Source: a virus. From it: 46,672 nucleotides of DNA. Under the pieces are notes generated by a model. The model saw only the letters and a program-made list of their open reading frames with translations, made no database searches and was not told where the DNA came from. The position numbers and the translations under genes were made by a program. Below, in pieces: positions 30,282 through 40,304 of this stretch. The first letter of the stretch is position 1. Each line of letters starts with the position of its first letter. Location: IMG/VR virus record IMGVR_UViG_3300034190_004734, positions 1 through 46,672 of that record; one strand, given 5' to 3'.

Positions 30282-33200
30282 ATGGCAAGCAAAGTCATAC
30301 CCCCTCCACCATATAGTGAAAACGAGCAAGGTGCTGCTAGCATTTTTTGTGATCCAGAGCTAGAAAGCTCTCTTTCGCTTGTTACAAATCAGAGACATTA
30401 CATTGGCCGTTTAGAGGGCGACGACGGAATATTTTCCAATCCGTATTTACCAGTCAGGCTACAGCCTGCCGAGCAGAATCTAGCTAATGGTTGGGACGAA
30501 GAGGTATTTCCGGCCATCGACGACGATGGCGATCTTGTAACAGATGCACAGGAAAAAAACAAAGTTGGCATTGAAGTGCCTCTTGGTTTTGAAATAACTG
30601 TAACAGAAATAGTGCAAAGCGAGTCTGGTACGTGGGTTGGCTTCATTTCTTTAGACCCCCGAGCAGAAGATCTGGATGACGACGTATTCGCGGATAATAC
30701 GCGCGTTTTGTATACCAAGGCCGAATATGTTAGAATAAAAGAAGTTTACCTTGGTGTTGATCCAGTTTTATCTAGCCGCTCTCAAGTGGGAGATTTGTTA
30801 GCAGAATCTGTGCAAGGCATACCTGGAACAGACACGATCTCGCCGGCAAACAGTGAAAAATGGGTGGAACTAGAGCCAGAAGACGTCAAGCGCCAGTACT
30901 TTAATTTTTATGATTATAATCAAGCCCTGGTAGAAAGAAATCAAATTCCTAGCGAAGACGATCGACCAATATATAACCTGGATACTATACAGAAATTTCA
31001 AACTCTTAAGTATTCAGAGGGCTATTTTTATTTTGTTGTTGGGTCAGCCCCTAGAAAAAGCGAGGCAGACTTAATAAACGAAAGTGGTGGTGATTTAGAA
31101 CTTTCAGAGCAGGCGCTTGAAGAAAGCAAGCTGGTCTCTTCAGAAGAAACTTATCAAACAATTCGTGATAGTGCTTGGAACAATCTTTTAGAATATTTAA
31201 ATCGACCGCGCAACATCTATCAAAATTTAAAAGATGAATATTTTATACAAGTTGCAAGAAAAGTAAACACGCAAAGCCCAGATCCAAATAACGAAAGAAT
31301 ACTATTTGCGATTAGAGCCGATTATATTGATTCTTTGCCTAAAACGCCTGTTTTTTACAAAAACAATTTTCCGGCGGGTTCACAATTTTTACAAGGCAAT
31401 AATTACGCTGTTTCTCTACCTGCTTCTGAAATTGCAAAACGCTGCAATGTAATAGTTCAAAATTTGACTCAACTTAAGCAGAGCATCGGCACCTCAAACA
31501 TTACTGTCCAAAACGCAAATCAGACAGATTACGACATCGACGCGCAGATTGATTTCGTTAAAAAAATACCAGATATTTTTAGAGAGTTTTTTCATAGACA
31601 AGCGTTCCCCCTTTCAGCCAACAAGAGTGAATTATACGAAATAATTAGAGACGCGTCTGCTGCTGTGCTTGATAAAAATATTATTCAAATTGGGGTGAAA
31701 GATAACGGCGAGTTGGGCGGCGATGTAAGAGAGACAATTTCTTATGTTCTTTTCTCTCCTGACCCTGAAAGTATTCGCCCTGCAGGCGTAAATGACAGCG
31801 AGTTTCCCCTACAATATTTTGATCCTTATGCCACCGACCCAACTCCTCGCAGCGCCATCGCTCTAGACGTTGCTCTGCCATGGCTAAGAGAGAAGTTTGA
31901 GGGTGTTTATGGCTCGCGAGCTTTGCATCTTTTGTTGTCATACGAAAGTTCCAATAAGTTTTTTGGCGCAAACGATACTGAAGAAAAATGGATGGAGTAC
32001 CTTTCAAAGTACATGGTACCGCCATTAAGAATATATCTGTCTAAACAGCTTTCTGTTGCAGAAGAACAGCTGGACTGCGATGAGATAATAACGAGACTAA
32101 ACAAGGCCGGTCCTGTGCTAACTTTCGAAGAGCGTCTTCTAGAAGAAAAGCTATACAACAGTGAAGAGTGCATGGCGCTTTACTATGAAAAATACTCCAA
32201 GTCGACCCCCGCCGTTTCTCCTGGTATGAGCAAAAGAGAACTAGAGCTAAAGGCTGAAAAAACTCAATCTGGCGGCAACATATTAGACGACCAATATGTA
32301 AAAATCTTATATACTGGGTTTTTCAATGCTCTTGACACAAACTCAATAACTTCTTTAATTATGGCATGCCTTCAGAAAAAACTGGGCATAGAGTTGACAG
32401 CAGAGGCAATATGTGAAAGGGCAATACTAAAATTAGTGTCGGCAGTTGGTACTGATTCTGTAGAAAAAACAATGCTAGCAAACGCACTATTGGCGCCTAA
32501 TTCAGAATCTAGCGTTATGTTCCTCAATGCATACAACGGAGCGCCTCCATTTGCTCCCGATACCAGTTTTAGCCCGGGCACATTTGCTAGCGATGGAACA
32601 ACCCCCGCTCAAGCGCCGCCAGAATTAGACGAAACATACAATAATGCACCAATTGCCGCGGCCATGCTAATGTCCCAGACGCGTACGCTAGCGCCCGATG
32701 AGGAAGAACGAGTTAACTTTAACGATGAGAAGTGGTGGACTGTTGAGGGTGGTGATATTCGAGTCAACACTGCGGTTATTGAAGCAACCAAGCAGTTAGA
32801 AAAAACAGGCCAAACAATTATATTTAAGCCTGGTATAAAATTTGTAGACCAGGAAAACACTAGTTTTGGACAACCAACACCAATCAAGTACACGCAACAG
32901 GAAATAGAAGCAGAGCGTACTCGACTAAAAACTTTGGGCTACACCAGCGCAGAAACTGATTCTGTGTTGGTTGCTTCTGGTTATTTGATGCCAGATCCTG
33001 ACCAAATACAAATTGTACTGGGCGACGGCCAAGCTAGCCAAACGCCAGCCGGCGGAATGACAGGACCCACAGGACTGCTTCCTTATAATTACACAGCCCA
33101 AGAAGACGCTCGTGTTGTAGAGCAAAACGCAGAGAATTGGCTTAATTATATGAAGCGAACGATTGGGCTAGCTTCCATATGCGAGCTGATTGTCGGTGAT

Positions 33201-36200
33201 ATTTTAGACGGATTACAGAACTTAATCAGGGATCCCGGCGCTTTCTTTAGTGGCGGCGGAGCCGGCTGGTGGGACAACTTTGTCGAGGGCTTAAAAAGAC
33301 AATTTTCTCCACCAGTTCCAACACTAAAGTTTCCAGATTCTTTGTTAACAGATAACCACATGGGTGACTATGGGGAAAGATTGTCCAAAACAATACTTGC
33401 CATGGTCGCTCAGATGTTAGGCCAGATTGTAAATCTGCTGCTAAAAAACGCACTTGAGCAGTGTCTAGAGGAAGATAGTGACGTTGGCACATCCGGACGA
33501 AAACCAGCCCCTGGGCCCGATGTTCCATTTCCGGTATTAGAAGCAGCCGGCCTGCCGAACATAGGCGACCTATCAAATGCAGACGTGCTGGCTTGGATAA
33601 AAGATATATTGGATAACCTATCAACTGGCCAGCTTTGCGCTCTATTAAGAGGAGACGCGACAAGAAAAACCTTACTAGCTTGCGTTTCCAGAACAAGAAA
33701 TAATTGGATTAATGTTTATCAAAATGGAGTCGACTCTCCAGAAGATATAAGGACCATTTTTCAGAAAATAGGTGAGAGCATTGATTTAGATATATGTGAT
33801 GTTATTGAATCACCAACGCTAGTAAACAATCTCTGCGAAGCTGTATACGATCGCGACGCTCGCTGCGCTGCCCTGTTGGAGTCTGGCTTGACACGCGAAG
33901 AGTGCGAAGCTCAAATTAATCAAGAAATAGAAGATTTAAGAACTCGTGTCGCAGGTACCGCAGACTTAAGCCTGTTAGACTTAAACCCACTAGCAAACAG
34001 TCTGCCTCCGATATGTGGTAACGACTTTGTAATCCCCCCAGGTGTAAAAGACACAATGGAGAGGATAACTGATAATATTTTAACAAACGTCAAGGGCTCC
34101 TTGATGATTGATCTTGAAGGTTTAAAATTCTTTTCTGATCCTCCTCGTGCCTTAAAAGCTGCAACGGATCCGGAAGAATTAAAAAAGACACATGCTGCTT
34201 TTCTACAAATAGCACAGAAGCCTTATAAAAGAAAGGCCCTTGCCTTTATTGGCGATCCTACGAACCATTATGCGATTAATAATCTTTCATCTAATCCACC
34301 ATACCCAATTTATACTTTGTGCTATAATGCTACTAAGCACAATGGCAATAAAGTTGTTGTAGACGATGAAATGCAGGAATTAATCCCTCTTCATGCCGGC
34401 CTGCTGATCAACGAACAATCAACGAACCTTACAATTGATGATATGCTTGATAAGGCTCTGCCGGCACAGAAAAAAGCAGACGTTAAAGCATACGCTGAAG
34501 CAAGAATTGGCGGTGAAAGCATTACTGCAGACACTGAAAATGTAAGACAAGAAATAATTTCAGAATACTCTAAAGATATTAAAATTAAATCGCTAGAATC
34601 CCTAACAATCGCAAGCGATCAGCTGTTTACAGCACCTTTGTTTAGGCCCATGAATAATGCGATAACAACATCTGGATTTGCGACCTACTCATACGATGAA
34701 TATAGAGGTTTAGAAGTTTCAGATAATACCAGCACTAATGTATACGCGTCGTTTCCTGGCAATTTTTCTAATCCAATCGGAGACCAAGGCCTAAGATTGA
34801 CACGACCATGGACGCTAGATACTAAATTAAAAGATATTGATAATCGTCCTTGGACTTGGTATTATATGTTGCGAGCTTATACTGGGGTTGATATAACAAT
34901 TGAAGGCGACGACACAGGAAAGCCCAGCCCACGACGCAATTTTCCTTTACATTGGCTGCAAAATTATGATTTTTGGTCCTATGACTTTAATCCTGAAGAC
35001 CCTGATAGTTTATATGCCGGCACCGACTTTGACCCGTATAATGTTGTATCCGACGGCGACCCCCCTACTAAGTTAACTGGCTGGTGGCTCTTGTACACCG
35101 CATCCCCTGGCCTACGCAATTTAGTAAAAATAGCGCAGCGAATAGTCAGGGAATCTGGTTCGACCCCGTTTAAAAGAAAAGATGCAAACGGCAAAGAATT
35201 CCAATTTAATTTGGCGATCGCTTTTATGGAACTTACTTTGGCTGAAGCGACCGGCCTTGAAAGTGCAAGATTGCAAGAACTTTATCCTAATTTACAAGAT
35301 TATGTTTCTAATCCTGAAAATGGAGTGATACTAAGTGTTTACAAAAATCCAAAAGTAAGTGTGGTAAAGTACACGACGAAGCTCCTCTACGCGGCGGAAG
35401 CCGCCGGCGGCAACGAGCTCCTTGAGCTCTTTGTGGCCCTCGACAGCGGAGATTCTTCCTTGTGGAATCAATTTTTAGAACTAAAAACAGAAGAAATATC
35501 AAAAGAGTCTCAAAGGTGGGGCTCGTACGACTTTTATTATCCTCACTTTCTAGTTTTTGATAGATATTTTAGAGACCCGGAAAGTCAACTAAACGCTCCT
35601 CCGCAAGAAATAATTGAAGCTTTTTCCAGCGCAGGACAGAAAGTTAATCAAGAGTTATACGATTACTTAAGCTTTATACCAGAAAGTCTTTTGCCGCAAT
35701 CATTAAGAGCAGCGACAGACCAAAGCACCTCGCAGCTGATTAACGATGATATAGATAAAATTATTAATTCTGCGCAATATAATCCAAATATTTTAAAATA
35801 TGAGCTTCCTTCTCAAGTCTCTAGTGTAAAGCTTTTTGGTAGCGAATCAACTTCGCAACAAATACAAGATGTTATCAATGGAGTAGACCCAGGTGCACAA
35901 GTAGCAACGTTAGCAGACCAAATAGATACAACGAATGTAGAAAAAAGCCTGATACATCAAAACATATTAACTCCTTTAGGGGAAAATGAAAATGTCCAAG
36001 CTAGTCTTATAAGAAACGTATCTAAACTCATTAAGGGCACAGTTACTCCATTTCCAGAATATCCAGTTATAGATCCTGAAATTTTGGGGGTAATCGAAGA
36101 GGTTAGTGTTAATGATCTGACTCCGGAAGAAATGATTACTTTAATTAACAAGCAAGACAAATACGCTGCTGGTCTAGAAAAAGATATTCTAGACTCCGAG

Positions 36201-39200
36201 GAGCTTGATGCTATTGAAGTTACGTTCGGGGGCGTCGATACTATAACCGTGTTTAATATACAAAAAATTCTTGAAATTGCAGAAGATCCTGCTATGTGGA
36301 TAGCTCAGCAAGAAGATGTAGTATTAGCAGCAGAAATGCAGAGCTATCTTATGGGCAGTCCAACAAATTTTGATATAACTAAGTTGGATGATTTTAAAAA
36401 ACAAAGTGATTTTCTTAAGTTTTTGAAATTCTTTAATGATTCCTATTATGAAGCTGTTAATCTTCCCTCAATAATTCTTACTGATACGCAAGCTGAAAAT
36501 CTAATTAAACAGTTAATTGACCAGCCAGAAAATATTGGCGCCCTTATTTTAGATGAAAGCAGCGCTGTGTATCTACCAGCAGATCTTCCAGTACCTCCGC
36601 ATTCTGTTGTTGGTGATGACAGGATTACAAACCAGGTATACAATTTTAATTTTGCCGGCCGCCTAGCGCCCGATGTCCATAAGATAATTGAAGGCCTCTA
36701 CACAAATGACATATCTCTTAACGCTTCATTTGCTAGCGATTACGCTAGTTTATATAGCGATACAGTTCTAGACCAGCAAAACTACAAAGCCCAAATATTT
36801 GGTCAATTTTTAGCTAATAAGCTTGATGATAAGCTAGCGGAACATTCTATTGAGCTAGGGCAAGAAAACCTTAATGATATTAAGAAATTTTTAGCAGTTG
36901 AAGGCTTTTCAGCCTTACAGTATGCCTACTCCACGCAGATGTTTGCAAAGATGAAGTCTTCCAGAATCCAGAATCGTGGATATATGAAGAAAATTTGGAA
37001 AAAAATTCTAAAAAGCCCATTAGTAAGTGACGGCACTGATCCTAGGTGCGAAGCTGTTTTGGCTAAAGCTGGAATTCCCAGCGATGCCTTATCACAAAAC
37101 ACAGAAACAGACTTCTTTAAGGTCGACCGAGTAAAATCTAAAATTATTGAATTCTACGAAAAATCACTTTGTAAAGATGTGTATGAAACAAACCTGCAGG
37201 GCCAAAATGCTACTCGCGTTTCTTTACTAGAGGGTATGGTAAAGCTAGTTGTTAAGATTTACACCCTTGAGATGTGCCTAGCTTCAGTAATAGCGTGGGA
37301 TAGTTTTGATTTGGAAGATGTGTTTAAAGATACATCAATGGCAGCGATCATACTTCAGAATATTTCGCAAGATTTTGACATAGAGTTTTTGTCGTTCTTT
37401 GCAACAGATATGTTAAGAAAAGAAAACAATTTGACAGATATACAGTTGCTAGAACTAAAACTTGGTGTCGACGGGGCTCCTCAAAGTAGTTTAGAATACT
37501 TAATCGGCGTCGAGGGCGAAAATATTGCCGGCATCGTAAAAAGTATGTTTGTCAACAGTTTTCCAATTAGCACCGATCTTAGAGTAAGCTTATTAAAAAA
37601 CACAGATCCAGATTATGTTGAGGACTTTGCAAGAGAAGTTGCCAACCCTTCAGAGTATAACACCGAATTTATTGCTCAAGCCGGCGCATTAACAGGCAGT
37701 ACTGGCCCTCTAGAGATAATTTCTGACGTCAAGATGCCAGACAATATATATACAATGAATTTTGGCTCGGGAAGAAAAAATGAATACGCCGGAATAAGCT
37801 CAGGCATGAATTTTTCTTATGATAAAAATGAAGTGGATGTTTTTGGCCTCTCGGCAGAGCGAGGAGCCAGGTCTCAAAATAATAAAAACTATTTTCATTC
37901 TCTTCCAATGAATTGGTATCACGAACATGCGCCCTACAATTACAATGATTGGAAAGATAAAGCATGGAATTTAAACGCGTCTAATACGCTGTACACTGGA
38001 GAAGGTTTTGCTAGCTTTGTAAATCTTCAAAACACTCTTTTTGGAAGATCGGACGGCTTTTCTTTTGACAACAACGTAGAGACGTCGCATGGCAACAATA
38101 TTAACAGAGTGCTTGGCAATATTGTTTTTGAGCCTTATGTAAAAATTGAAGATTGGGGCGAAGAAGAAAGAGATTTTGAGGCAGAAGTTTTTAGTAATCT
38201 AGACGAAAATGGTGAGCCATGTGACCAAGTTGTGTTAACAGCGGCCTATAATGTAAATGACTATCTAGACCTTATAGATGACACAATAAACACGAAAAGA
38301 AAAGAGGAAAACAACGCTTTCAGAAGTCATATATATGGTTATGTGCCGCTTTCAGCGTGGAGTTATTTTTACAACAATTATTTCTTAAAATCGCTTGAAG
38401 ACTCTCCTGCGCTAACCGCTCTTTTTGACAGCTTTGGTTTAAAGCCATTTTTCAAGAGTGTAAAATTTGGTATGCGTATGAGCTATACCACTGCAAATAC
38501 TAATCTCAACAAGCAACCACTTATCGATAATTTAGACATACAGTCAGCTACAAGCCCTCTTAAGAACGCTAAAACAATTTTAGGGCAGAGACCATATTAT
38601 GTTGAAGATGGCGCTGAGACCGTTTTGTATGAGCTACAAATTCCAATTATTGAGGTAGAAAAAGAAATTGTCTCTGTCGATTATAGCCAGTCATTTACCA
38701 TAGAAAACAGTGATTTGATACCATTTAATGAATTAGGGGTTGGTCCTGGCGGCAACCAAGAACTACACTACACAAAAAATGCACATCAGTTCTACTATGG
38801 TAAACTAGCTAATGCACTTCTGCAAGAGATAAAAAATTCAGCCGAGTTTAAACTTATGTATGATTACCTTTTCCCAATGAGAAGGTACATGGCTCTGGCT
38901 ACAATAATGGCGTCTGATGGCTTGTCAACTTTTATACCTAATCCAACTGATGTTCTGGATAGAACAAAGCAGTCATTAGCAAACATAATTGATAATATTT
39001 CTAATTCTACTGACTACAAGCACTTACCAGATCCAATTGCTAATTTGCTAGCTGAACGCGCTCTCCGAGCAGAGGCCGGCACCGGAGCAAAAGAGCCGGA
39101 TATGACAAAAGAAATCTTGAAAATTGTTCTCCGCACGCCTCTTTTGGTGCTTAAGGGATTTGTTGAGATAACAGATCCAGCGATTATTACAGCAAAGAGA

Positions 39201-39896
39201 ATTATTGATATTTCTAACGCAGTTGCATCTGCTACTTTAGCAGCGGTTAAACAAGGCGTGGCAACAGCAAAGAGAATAGTGCAGTCTGGAATCGATGCCG
39301 CTAGGCAAATACTACAGCAGCTAGAGATACAATTAAATGTGGGGATTGGTTTTGCTAAATCTGCCGCCGCTGCCCTGCCGACTGTAAAAACTCCAGACGG
39401 CGGCACTGAAAAGCTCTCTGATTATGTTATAATAGAAAATACAGGAGAAATAGAAAACTGGAAACTAGAGTTAGTCAGCCCACTTCCGCCTGGCATGTCC
39501 GACGAACAAAACGATCAGTGGGAAGAGTTTGGCATTGAATTTAAAAAACTACAAGATTTATTAGAAGAATACAAAGAGAACAAGAAAAAGCTAGATGATC
39601 TCGAAAGCAAGAAGCAAGAAATTATTCAAGAGGGCGAGATAAAAATCAAGGAAGCAGAAGAGCGGCTTAAGTCACTCTACCAATCACCTTATCTATTACC
39701 AGGGATTTGGTCTGCAATGATGCCATCTGTCATACCATACGGAGGAGGAATAAATCCATTCCCAATGCCTCTTCCATTCGTAAGCACCTTCCCGGGGATG
39801 ATTTATCTCGCTATACTATTTATAGATGCGATAGAAGAAAAAATACACGACGATATACAAAAGACTAAAGATCCAAATTGTGAGGATCAATTGTAA
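30282..39896 (+). CDS. Giant virion-type protein, 3204 aa, function unknown
   Basis: I do not recognise a family. The gene fills 9.6 kb between the spike-like gene and gp25, so a baseplate or tail role is likely. The first ~200 residues are beta-like (HYIGRLEGDDGIFSNPYLPV). Residues ~660-1250 are helical with spaced Cys-Glu motifs (AEAICERAILKL, ASICELIVGDIL, LCEAVYDRDARC, REECEAQI). A Gly-rich segment is near 970-985. Later parts are mixed, with Tyr/Asn-rich blocks near 2500-2580. The C-terminus has a coiled coil (~3075-3135, LQDLLEEYKENKKKLDDL), then a hydrophobic Pro/Met-rich stretch (~3137-3185) that might touch a membrane. No transmembrane bundle or enzyme motif is clear. A GC-rich codon patch lies at residues ~1696-1722. 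The ATG is two bases after the upstream TAA with only a weak AAGG. Confidence 0.85.
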   Translation: MASKVIPPPPYSENEQGAASIFCDPELESSLSLVTNQRHYIGRLEGDDGIFSNPYLPVRLQPAEQNLANGWDEEVFPAIDDDGDLVTDAQEKNKVGIEVPLGFEITVTEIVQSESGTWVGFISLDPRAEDLDDDVFADNTRVLYTKAEYVRIKEVYLGVDPVLSSRSQVGDLLAESVQGIPGTDTISPANSEKWVELEPEDVKRQYFNFYDYNQALVERNQIPSEDDRPIYNLDTIQKFQTLKYSEGYFYFVVGSAPRKSEADLINESGGDLELSEQALEESKLVSSEETYQTIRDSAWNNLLEYLNRPRNIYQNLKDEYFIQVARKVNTQSPDPNNERILFAIRADYIDSLPKTPVFYKNNFPAGSQFLQGNNYAVSLPASEIAKRCNVIVQNLTQLKQSIGTSNITVQNANQTDYDIDAQIDFVKKIPDIFREFFHRQAFPLSANKSELYEIIRDASAAVLDKNIIQIGVKDNGELGGDVRETISYVLFSPDPESIRPAGVNDSEFPLQYFDPYATDPTPRSAIALDVALPWLREKFEGVYGSRALHLLLSYESSNKFFGANDTEEKWMEYLSKYMVPPLRIYLSKQLSVAEEQLDCDEIITRLNKAGPVLTFEERLLEEKLYNSEECMALYYEKYSKSTPAVSPGMSKRELELKAEKTQSGGNILDDQYVKILYTGFFNALDTNSITSLIMACLQKKLGIELTAEAICERAILKLVSAVGTDSVEKTMLANALLAPNSESSVMFLNAYNGAPPFAPDTSFSPGTFASDGTTPAQAPPELDETYNNAPIAAAMLMSQTRTLAPDEEERVNFNDEKWWTVEGGDIRVNTAVIEATKQLEKTGQTIIFKPGIKFVDQENTSFGQPTPIKYTQQEIEAERTRLKTLGYTSAETDSVLVASGYLMPDPDQIQIVLGDGQASQTPAGGMTGPTGLLPYNYTAQEDARVVEQNAENWLNYMKRTIGLASICELIVGDILDGLQNLIRDPGAFFSGGGAGWWDNFVEGLKRQFSPPVPTLKFPDSLLTDNHMGDYGERLSKTILAMVAQMLGQIVNLLLKNALEQCLEEDSDVGTSGRKPAPGPDVPFPVLEAAGLPNIGDLSNADVLAWIKDILDNLSTGQLCALLRGDATRKTLLACVSRTRNNWINVYQNGVDSPEDIRTIFQKIGESIDLDICDVIESPTLVNNLCEAVYDRDARCAALLESGLTREECEAQINQEIEDLRTRVAGTADLSLLDLNPLANSLPPICGNDFVIPPGVKDTMERITDNILTNVKGSLMIDLEGLKFFSDPPRALKAATDPEELKKTHAAFLQIAQKPYKRKALAFIGDPTNHYAINNLSSNPPYPIYTLCYNATKHNGNKVVVDDEMQELIPLHAGLLINEQSTNLTIDDMLDKALPAQKKADVKAYAEARIGGESITADTENVRQEIISEYSKDIKIKSLESLTIASDQLFTAPLFRPMNNAITTSGFATYSYDEYRGLEVSDNTSTNVYASFPGNFSNPIGDQGLRLTRPWTLDTKLKDIDNRPWTWYYMLRAYTGVDITIEGDDTGKPSPRRNFPLHWLQNYDFWSYDFNPEDPDSLYAGTDFDPYNVVSDGDPPTKLTGWWLLYTASPGLRNLVKIAQRIVRESGSTPFKRKDANGKEFQFNLAIAFMELTLAEATGLESARLQELYPNLQDYVSNPENGVILSVYKNPKVSVVKYTTKLLYAAEAAGGNELLELFVALDSGDSSLWNQFLELKTEEISKESQRWGSYDFYYPHFLVFDRYFRDPESQLNAPPQEIIEAFSSAGQKVNQELYDYLSFIPESLLPQSLRAATDQSTSQLINDDIDKIINSAQYNPNILKYELPSQVSSVKLFGSESTSQQIQDVINGVDPGAQVATLADQIDTTNVEKSLIHQNILTPLGENENVQASLIRNVSKLIKGTVTPFPEYPVIDPEILGVIEEVSVNDLTPEEMITLINKQDKYAAGLEKDILDSEELDAIEVTFGGVDTITVFNIQKILEIAEDPAMWIAQQEDVVLAAEMQSYLMGSPTNFDITKLDDFKKQSDFLKFLKFFNDSYYEAVNLPSIILTDTQAENLIKQLIDQPENIGALILDESSAVYLPADLPVPPHSVVGDDRITNQVYNFNFAGRLAPDVHKIIEGLYTNDISLNASFASDYASLYSDTVLDQQNYKAQIFGQFLANKLDDKLAEHSIELGQENLNDIKKFLAVEGFSALQYAYSTQMFAKMKSSRIQNRGYMKKIWKKILKSPLVSDGTDPRCEAVLAKAGIPSDALSQNTETDFFKVDRVKSKIIEFYEKSLCKDVYETNLQGQNATRVSLLEGMVKLVVKIYTLEMCLASVIAWDSFDLEDVFKDTSMAAIILQNISQDFDIEFLSFFATDMLRKENNLTDIQLLELKLGVDGAPQSSLEYLIGVEGENIAGIVKSMFVNSFPISTDLRVSLLKNTDPDYVEDFAREVANPSEYNTEFIAQAGALTGSTGPLEIISDVKMPDNIYTMNFGSGRKNEYAGISSGMNFSYDKNEVDVFGLSAERGARSQNNKNYFHSLPMNWYHEHAPYNYNDWKDKAWNLNASNTLYTGEGFASFVNLQNTLFGRSDGFSFDNNVETSHGNNINRVLGNIVFEPYVKIEDWGEEERDFEAEVFSNLDENGEPCDQVVLTAAYNVNDYLDLIDDTINTKRKEENNAFRSHIYGYVPLSAWSYFYNNYFLKSLEDSPALTALFDSFGLKPFFKSVKFGMRMSYTTANTNLNKQPLIDNLDIQSATSPLKNAKTILGQRPYYVEDGAETVLYELQIPIIEVEKEIVSVDYSQSFTIENSDLIPFNELGVGPGGNQELHYTKNAHQFYYGKLANALLQEIKNSAEFKLMYDYLFPMRRYMALATIMASDGLSTFIPNPTDVLDRTKQSLANIIDNISNSTDYKHLPDPIANLLAERALRAEAGTGAKEPDMTKEILKIVLRTPLLVLKGFVEITDPAIITAKRIIDISNAVASATLAAVKQGVATAKRIVQSGIDAARQILQQLEIQLNVGIGFAKSAAAALPTVKTPDGGTEKLSDYVIIENTGEIENWKLELVSPLPPGMSDEQNDQWEEFGIEFKKLQDLLEEYKENKKKLDDLESKKQEIIQEGEIKIKEAEERLKSLYQSPYLLPGIWSAMMPSVIPYGGGINPFPMPLPFVSTFPGMIYLAILFIDAIEEKIHDDIQKTKDPNCEDQL
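35367..35450. other. Short GC-rich, palindrome-dense patch inside the giant gene
   Basis: Bases 35371-35450 hold 53 G or C of 80 (about 66%) in a gene that is mostly AT-rich. Five of six Leu codons are CTC and Ala is GCG/GCC, unlike the TTA/CTA/GCT/GCA use on both sides. It contains the 12-base perfect palindrome GCCGCCGGCGGC (35400-35411), the inverted repeat GAGCTC-CTT-GAGCTC (35415-35429) and GCGGC-GGAA-GCCGC (35391-35404), a stem with a GNRA-type loop. The reading frame stays open. Confidence 0.75.
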
Positions 39897-39908
39897 GGGG
39901 CTGACTGG

Positions 39909-40304
39909 ATGAACGGTATTGGACCAAAATTACCGCTGCAAAGAGACGATGTATACGGAAACTATACCCTAATTTCTAGCTATGCTGAAGAAATAAAGCA
40001 AAATTTTAAAAATCTACTCTTGACTGCCCCTGGCGAAAGAATGATGAACCCGGACTTTGGTGTTGGCTTAAGAAATTTTCTTTTTGAGCCAGAGCAAAGA
40101 GTCTCTGGTATGATACGGCAAAGAATAACAAATCAGGCAAGCAAGTATATGCCGTTTATTAGAATCAACAAAATACTCTTTAATCATGGGATTGATCCAA
40201 AAGATTCAGTAGACTCTAATGTTCTTTCAATAATTATCGAGTTTGACGTTCCCAGCATGAACTTGCAAACTGAAATACAAATACAAGCCGAGGATGTTAA
40301 CTAA
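39909..40304 (+). CDS. Baseplate wedge protein, T4 gp25-like (GPW/gp25 family)
   Basis: 131 aa. The family core NFKNLLLTAPGERMMNPDFGVGLRNFLFEP (residues ~33-62) is the classic gp25/GPW signature (LLT-PGER-M-P-FG-GL---LFEP). It is followed by IRQRITNQASKYMPFIRINKI and the beta ending IIIEFDVP. In T4, gp25 is a baseplate wedge piece that joins gp6 and resembles a sheath-like initiator. The length is normal. It is followed directly by the gp6-like gene, with its TAA touching the next ATG. Confidence 0.94.
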   Translation: MNGIGPKLPLQRDDVYGNYTLISSYAEEIKQNFKNLLLTAPGERMMNPDFGVGLRNFLFEPEQRVSGMIRQRITNQASKYMPFIRINKILFNHGIDPKDSVDSNVLSIIIEFDVPSMNLQTEIQIQAEDVN

